From Pseudalkalibacillus hwajinpoensis (GTDB lineage Bacteria > Bacillota > Bacilli > Bacillales > Guptibacillaceae), in assembly GCF_015234585.1 (NCBI RefSeq), contig NZ_JADFCM010000008.1, positions 372,001 to 436,000 on the forward strand: 64,000 bases of DNA, written 5' to 3'. Of this stretch, positions 60,941-64,000 are shown piece after piece. Positions within the stretch are counted from its first letter, which is position 1; each line of letters opens with the position of its first letter. The notes under the pieces are model-generated. The model searched no databases. It was not told the DNA's origin and saw nothing but the letters and a program-made list of their open reading frames with translations. Made by a program: the position numbers and the translations under genes.

Positions 60941-62613
60941 GCTTTTTAAACAAGGTCGAGAATCTGTTAACGACGATTTACGGTGAAGACTACACACCAT
61001 CATACAAAGAAGAGCTAATGAAAATTGTCCAAGCATGGAAACAAAAAGCTTGGAAAGAGTCGGCCCCACTTTCCGAGAAAAACGTCTACCTCATCATGTA
61101 TGGCGATGCGATTCGAGAGGAAGGGCAGCCTACTTTAAAAACGTTAAACAAGTTTATTCAGGAAAATGCAAAAGAAGAAATCACAGACGTGCATCTCCTC
61201 CCGATGTTTCCTTACACGTCTGATGACGGGTTTTCTGTTGTCGATTACCGTGAAATTCATCCAGAGCTTGGGGACTGGTCGGATGTCGAAAGACTTTCGC
61301 ACAATTACCGCCTCATGTTTGATTTTGTGACAAATCATATGTCGAAGTCGAGTGAATGGTTCCAGAAGTATTTAAAAGAAGATCCGGAGTATAAGCATTA
61401 TTTCATTCCGAAGGACGATACGTTCGATACGTCTCAAGTTGTTCGTCCGCGAACTTTGCCCCTTTTTCATGAATACGAAGGAGGAAAAACGGCCTGGACA
61501 ACGTTCAGTGAAGATCAGGTCGATGTAAACTTCAAGCATTTCCCGGCTTTACTTGAGATGTCGAATATTCTCTTAGAATACGCCTACCGTGGCGGCACAA
61601 GCATTAGGCTTGATGCGATCGGCTTTATGTGGAAGGAATCTGGCACAACGTGTATCCACTTGCCACAAACGCACGCAATCATTCAACTATGGCGAGCAAT
61701 TTTAGAAGAGCTGAAGTTAAATACGCTGCTGATTACAGAAACAAATGTGCCTCACCAGGAGAACATTAGCTATTTTGGTGATGGAGAGAACGAGGCACAT
61801 ATGGTGTATCAATTTTCCTTACCTCCGCTCGTCTTGCATACGTTATCGACCTATAACACAAAGACGCTGACGGATTGGGCAAAAACAATCGATAAAGTCT
61901 CAGACAAAGCGACTTATTTCAACTTCCTTGCCAGTCACGATGGGATCGGCATGCGCCCAACCGAGGGTATTTTAACGGAAGCAGAACGAAATGTCCTTGC
62001 TGATAAGGTGATAGAGAATGGTGGACGGGTTTCGTACAAAAGCAACCCGGATGGCACCCAATCGCCATATGAACTCAACATCAACTACATGGACGCACTC
62101 GTCAATCCTGAAGAAACTGAGGAAGATACAAAGGTTCAAAAAATGCTTGCCGCTCACTCAATTTTGTTCTCGTTCATGGGCGTACCAGCGATTTATTATC
62201 ATTCTCTACTAGGTTCAGAGAATGATCAAGAAGGTCTAGAAACTTCAGGCATCAATCGCCGAATTAATCGTGAGAAGTTCCAGTATGATGAGCTCGTTCA
62301 GCAGTTAGAATCTTCTCCAAGACGAAAGAACGTGTTTCATGGTCTGAAAAAGTTAATCCGTACGCGTCAGAAGGAGTCCGCTTTTTCTCCTTTCGCAGAT
62401 CAGGAAATCTTGCCAATCAATGAACAGGTCTTTTCGTTAATTCGTAGAAATAACGAAACAAACGAATCGATTCTTTTTATCGTAAATTCATGTAACGAAG
62501 AAGTCGACCTCGACCTTCCATACGGTGGGTACGATCTCATCAGTGAAGAATTGGTGGAGGGGGATGTTACGTTAGCTCCATATCAATTTATGTGGATCAA
62601 ACAATTAAAGTAG
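60937..62613 (+). CDS. GH13_18 sugar phosphorylase (glucosylglycerate phosphorylase-like)
   Basis: 558 residues of the sucrose-phosphorylase subfamily. Catalytic residues seen: nucleophile Asp 226 in SIRLDAIGF, acid/base Glu 268 in ITETNVPHQENISYFG, and Asp 335 in LASHDGIGMRPTEG. The ETNVPHQEN form is as in glucosylglycerate and sucrose-6-phosphate phosphorylases rather than plain sucrose phosphorylase. Position between mannosylglycerate mannosidase and glycerate kinase suggests 2-O-alpha-glucosyl-glycerate, perhaps its 6-phosphate from the PTS, giving a glucose phosphate and glycerate. ATG overlaps mngB stop (ATGA). Subfamily is firm; substrate is inferred. Confidence 0.85.
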   Translation: MSFLNKVENLLTTIYGEDYTPSYKEELMKIVQAWKQKAWKESAPLSEKNVYLIMYGDAIREEGQPTLKTLNKFIQENAKEEITDVHLLPMFPYTSDDGFSVVDYREIHPELGDWSDVERLSHNYRLMFDFVTNHMSKSSEWFQKYLKEDPEYKHYFIPKDDTFDTSQVVRPRTLPLFHEYEGGKTAWTTFSEDQVDVNFKHFPALLEMSNILLEYAYRGGTSIRLDAIGFMWKESGTTCIHLPQTHAIIQLWRAILEELKLNTLLITETNVPHQENISYFGDGENEAHMVYQFSLPPLVLHTLSTYNTKTLTDWAKTIDKVSDKATYFNFLASHDGIGMRPTEGILTEAERNVLADKVIENGGRVSYKSNPDGTQSPYELNINYMDALVNPEETEEDTKVQKMLAAHSILFSFMGVPAIYYHSLLGSENDQEGLETSGINRRINREKFQYDELVQQLESSPRRKNVFHGLKKLIRTRQKESAFSPFADQEILPINEQVFSLIRRNNETNESILFIVNSCNEEVDLDLPYGGYDLISEELVEGDVTLAPYQFMWIKQLK

Positions 62614-62622
62614 GTGAAGTCT

Positions 62623-63774
62623 TTGAAAATCGTCATCGCACCCGATTCATTTAAAGAAAGTTTATCAGCACTAGACGTTTGTCAGGCGGTGGAAGCGGGT
62701 TTACAGAAAGCATTTCCGCAAGCGACCTATATACACCTTCCAATCGGAGACGGCGGGGAAGGGACCGTTCAATCAGTAGTGGATGCGACAAATGGCTCAA
62801 TCATTCCCATTAAGGTAAAAGGTCCGCTTGGCACTAATGTTGATGCTTTCTACGGTTTAACTGGAGAAGGAAAGACCGCGATAATCGAAATGGCCGCCGC
62901 TTCTGGACTGCATCTGGTGCCACGTGATGAACGTAACCCACTGATCACCTCAACGTACGGAACCGGTCAGCTCATAAAAAATGCGCTAGACCAAGGTGTG
63001 GAGCGTATCGTTCTCGGTCTCGGAGGATCGGCAACAAACGACGGGGGAGCAGGGATGGTGCAGGCACTAGGCGCGAAACTAGTTGATCAAAATAACGAAG
63101 AGCTCTCTCCAGGCGGACAAGCGCTCAGTGAGCTCGCATCGATTGATGTCTCTAATTTGGATCCGCGATTAAAGACCGTTCAAATCGAAGCGGCGTGCGA
63201 TGTGACGAATCCTTTAACAGGATCATCAGGAGCATCAGCCATATTTGGTCCGCAAAAAGGCGCAAACCCAGCAATGGCTGACGAACTTGATCGCAGCCTT
63301 GCGCATTATGCTAAAGTCATCGAAAAGGACCTTGGAAAAGCAGTGACGCACATAAGCGGCGCCGGAGCTGCAGGAGGTCTCGGCGCGGGGATTGTGGCAT
63401 TTCTAAAAGGAGAGCTCCGGAGCGGGATTAATCTTGTTCTCGATGTGATTCAGTTTGAAGACTGTATCAGTGGAGCGGACCTTCTCCTAACAGGTGAAGG
63501 CCGGATCGATTCGCAAACGGTTCACGGAAAAGCCCCGGTCGGTGTTGCAAAGCGAGGGAAAGCTTTGAACGCTGCTCTTCCGGTCATCGCGATCGCTGGC
63601 AGTTTGGGTGATGGCTATGAAACTGTTTTTGATCATGGCATTGATGCTGTCTTCAGCGTGATGAATGGTGTGATGACGTTAGAAGAGGCGTTGGAAAATG
63701 GTGCTGTGAATATGGAGAAAACGCTTGAGAATATCGGGCGTTTGGTGAAGGTTAGTCGGATGATAGAGATGTAA
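62623..63774 (+). CDS. Glycerate 2-kinase (GarK/GlxK family)
   Basis: 383 residues. Begins KIVIAPDSFKESLSA, the family hallmark, so the TTG at 62623 (AGGTG upstream) is preferred to the GTG at 62614. Further signatures: GDGGEGTVQS, IEMAAASGL, GLGGSATNDGGAGMVQALG and LLTGEGRIDSQT. Uses ATP to make 2-phosphoglycerate, which enters lower glycolysis. In this operon it takes the glycerate released by the mannosidase and the phosphorylase. It is the last gene, with a terminator after it. Confidence 0.95.
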   Translation: MKIVIAPDSFKESLSALDVCQAVEAGLQKAFPQATYIHLPIGDGGEGTVQSVVDATNGSIIPIKVKGPLGTNVDAFYGLTGEGKTAIIEMAAASGLHLVPRDERNPLITSTYGTGQLIKNALDQGVERIVLGLGGSATNDGGAGMVQALGAKLVDQNNEELSPGGQALSELASIDVSNLDPRLKTVQIEAACDVTNPLTGSSGASAIFGPQKGANPAMADELDRSLAHYAKVIEKDLGKAVTHISGAGAAGGLGAGIVAFLKGELRSGINLVLDVIQFEDCISGADLLLTGEGRIDSQTVHGKAPVGVAKRGKALNAALPVIAIAGSLGDGYETVFDHGIDAVFSVMNGVMTLEEALENGAVNMEKTLENIGRLVKVSRMIEM

Positions 63775-63783
63775 GAATAAGGG

Positions 63784-63827
63784 CCGGTGTTTGTCTTCGA
63801 AAGTGGAGACAGATGCCGGTTTTATTG
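63784..63827 (+). terminator. Rho-independent terminator
   Basis: CCGGTGTTTGTCTTC against GGAGACAGATGCCGG with several G-U pairs, then TTTTATT. Ends the glycosylglycerate operon. Confidence 0.75.
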
Positions 63828-63868
63828 TATTGAAGGAGGTTGTGGAAGGGGGAGTGGTAATTGTGGAA

Positions 63869-63896
63869 TTAGAATGATTCTAGTTAGCCAATAAAG
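63869..63896. repeat. Dispersed intergenic repeat, copy C
   Basis: TTAGAATGATTCTAGTTAGC then CAATAAA; 26 of 27 core bases match copy A. A G-rich stretch (GGAGG, GGGGGAG) precedes it, as with copy B. The rest of the window to 64000 holds no gene that I can support. Confidence 0.7.
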
Positions 63897-64000
63897 AGCG
63901 GTTCTCTCCTATCACGAGGGTATTCTTGCTCAGTAATCGCACGTTTCAACCAGGCACGCCTTCTTAATTTCGGGAAACCCCTCACCTAACCCGATACTTC

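Noticed and set aside
1..64000. CRISPR arrays, tRNA or rRNA genes, transposases, phage genes
   Set aside because: Looked for along the whole window; no regularly spaced repeats, no tRNA-like TTCGA-type arms in context, and no recombinase or capsid-like protein was seen.

Overview
The window looks like chromosome from a low-to-medium GC, spore-forming member of the Bacillaceae, probably a halotolerant or marine genus related to Alkalihalobacillus, Pseudalkalibacillus or Fictibacillus. The evidence is strong AAGGAGG-type ribosome binding sites, frequent TTG and GTG starts, spore-associated genes (CotA-type laccase, two YheC/YheD ATP-grasp proteins, a Spo0E-like phosphatase), a CPBP protease, an M4 neutral protease and a ykkC-class riboswitch. 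The genus is an inference. I see no rRNA, tRNA, CRISPR array, transposase or prophage.

Layout. Positions 1-7400: DMT exporter, two SDR oxidoreductases, 3-methyladenine glycosylase, an ArsR/DUF2087 repressor next to a perfect 36-bp palindrome, a secreted M4 protease and a secreted unknown. 7400-11000: a run of small membrane proteins with one DUF1801 protein, an L7/L12-tail-like protein and an XRE/membrane-protein pair. 11000-19000: Gfo/Idh/MocA oxidoreductase, CotA laccase, 2H phosphoesterase, unknown membrane proteins and a sodium:solute symporter. 19000-24300: methyltransferase, oligoendopeptidase F with a LexA-like box, nucleosidase-like protein, CPBP protease. 24300-30200: a seven-gene minus-strand operon around a six-cysteine peptide. 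30400-33200: iron alcohol dehydrogenase and CoA-acylating semialdehyde dehydrogenase. 33200-42600: an AT-rich accessory stretch of lipoproteins, membrane-anchored metalloprotease-like proteins, tiny ORFs and a Nudix gene behind a candidate nucleoside-diphosphate riboswitch. 42600-52400: threonine aldolase, glycosyltransferase, a frameshifted cupin gene, YheC/YheD ATP-grasp proteins and a MurF-like ligase. 52500-64000: GNAT, aspartase and a glycosylglycerate operon.

Two systems stand out. (1) 24393-30192: membrane thioredoxin-like protein, 58-aa six-Cys peptide, ABC exporter without a peptidase domain, MauE-like protein, MauD-like thioredoxin and two Dpp-type permeases with no ATPase or binding protein. 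It reads as a dedicated production line for a disulfide-stabilised exported peptide; I do not recognise the peptide. (2) 55316-63774: RpiR regulator with a 22-bp palindromic operator, a mannosylglycerate-type PTS EIIABC, GH38 alpha-mannosidase, GH13_18 sugar phosphorylase and glycerate kinase. This would take up mannosylglycerate, and perhaps glucosylglycerate, and send the hexose phosphate and glycerate into glycolysis.

Smaller points of note: a cupin gene broken exactly at an A AAA AAG slippery heptamer, a MurF-like ligase divergent from an ATP-grasp gene, three dispersed copies of an intergenic repeat, a G-quadruplex-prone tract, and three genes whose best-placed start codon is ATT or ATA. 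All function calls come from motif reading by eye; no database search was run.
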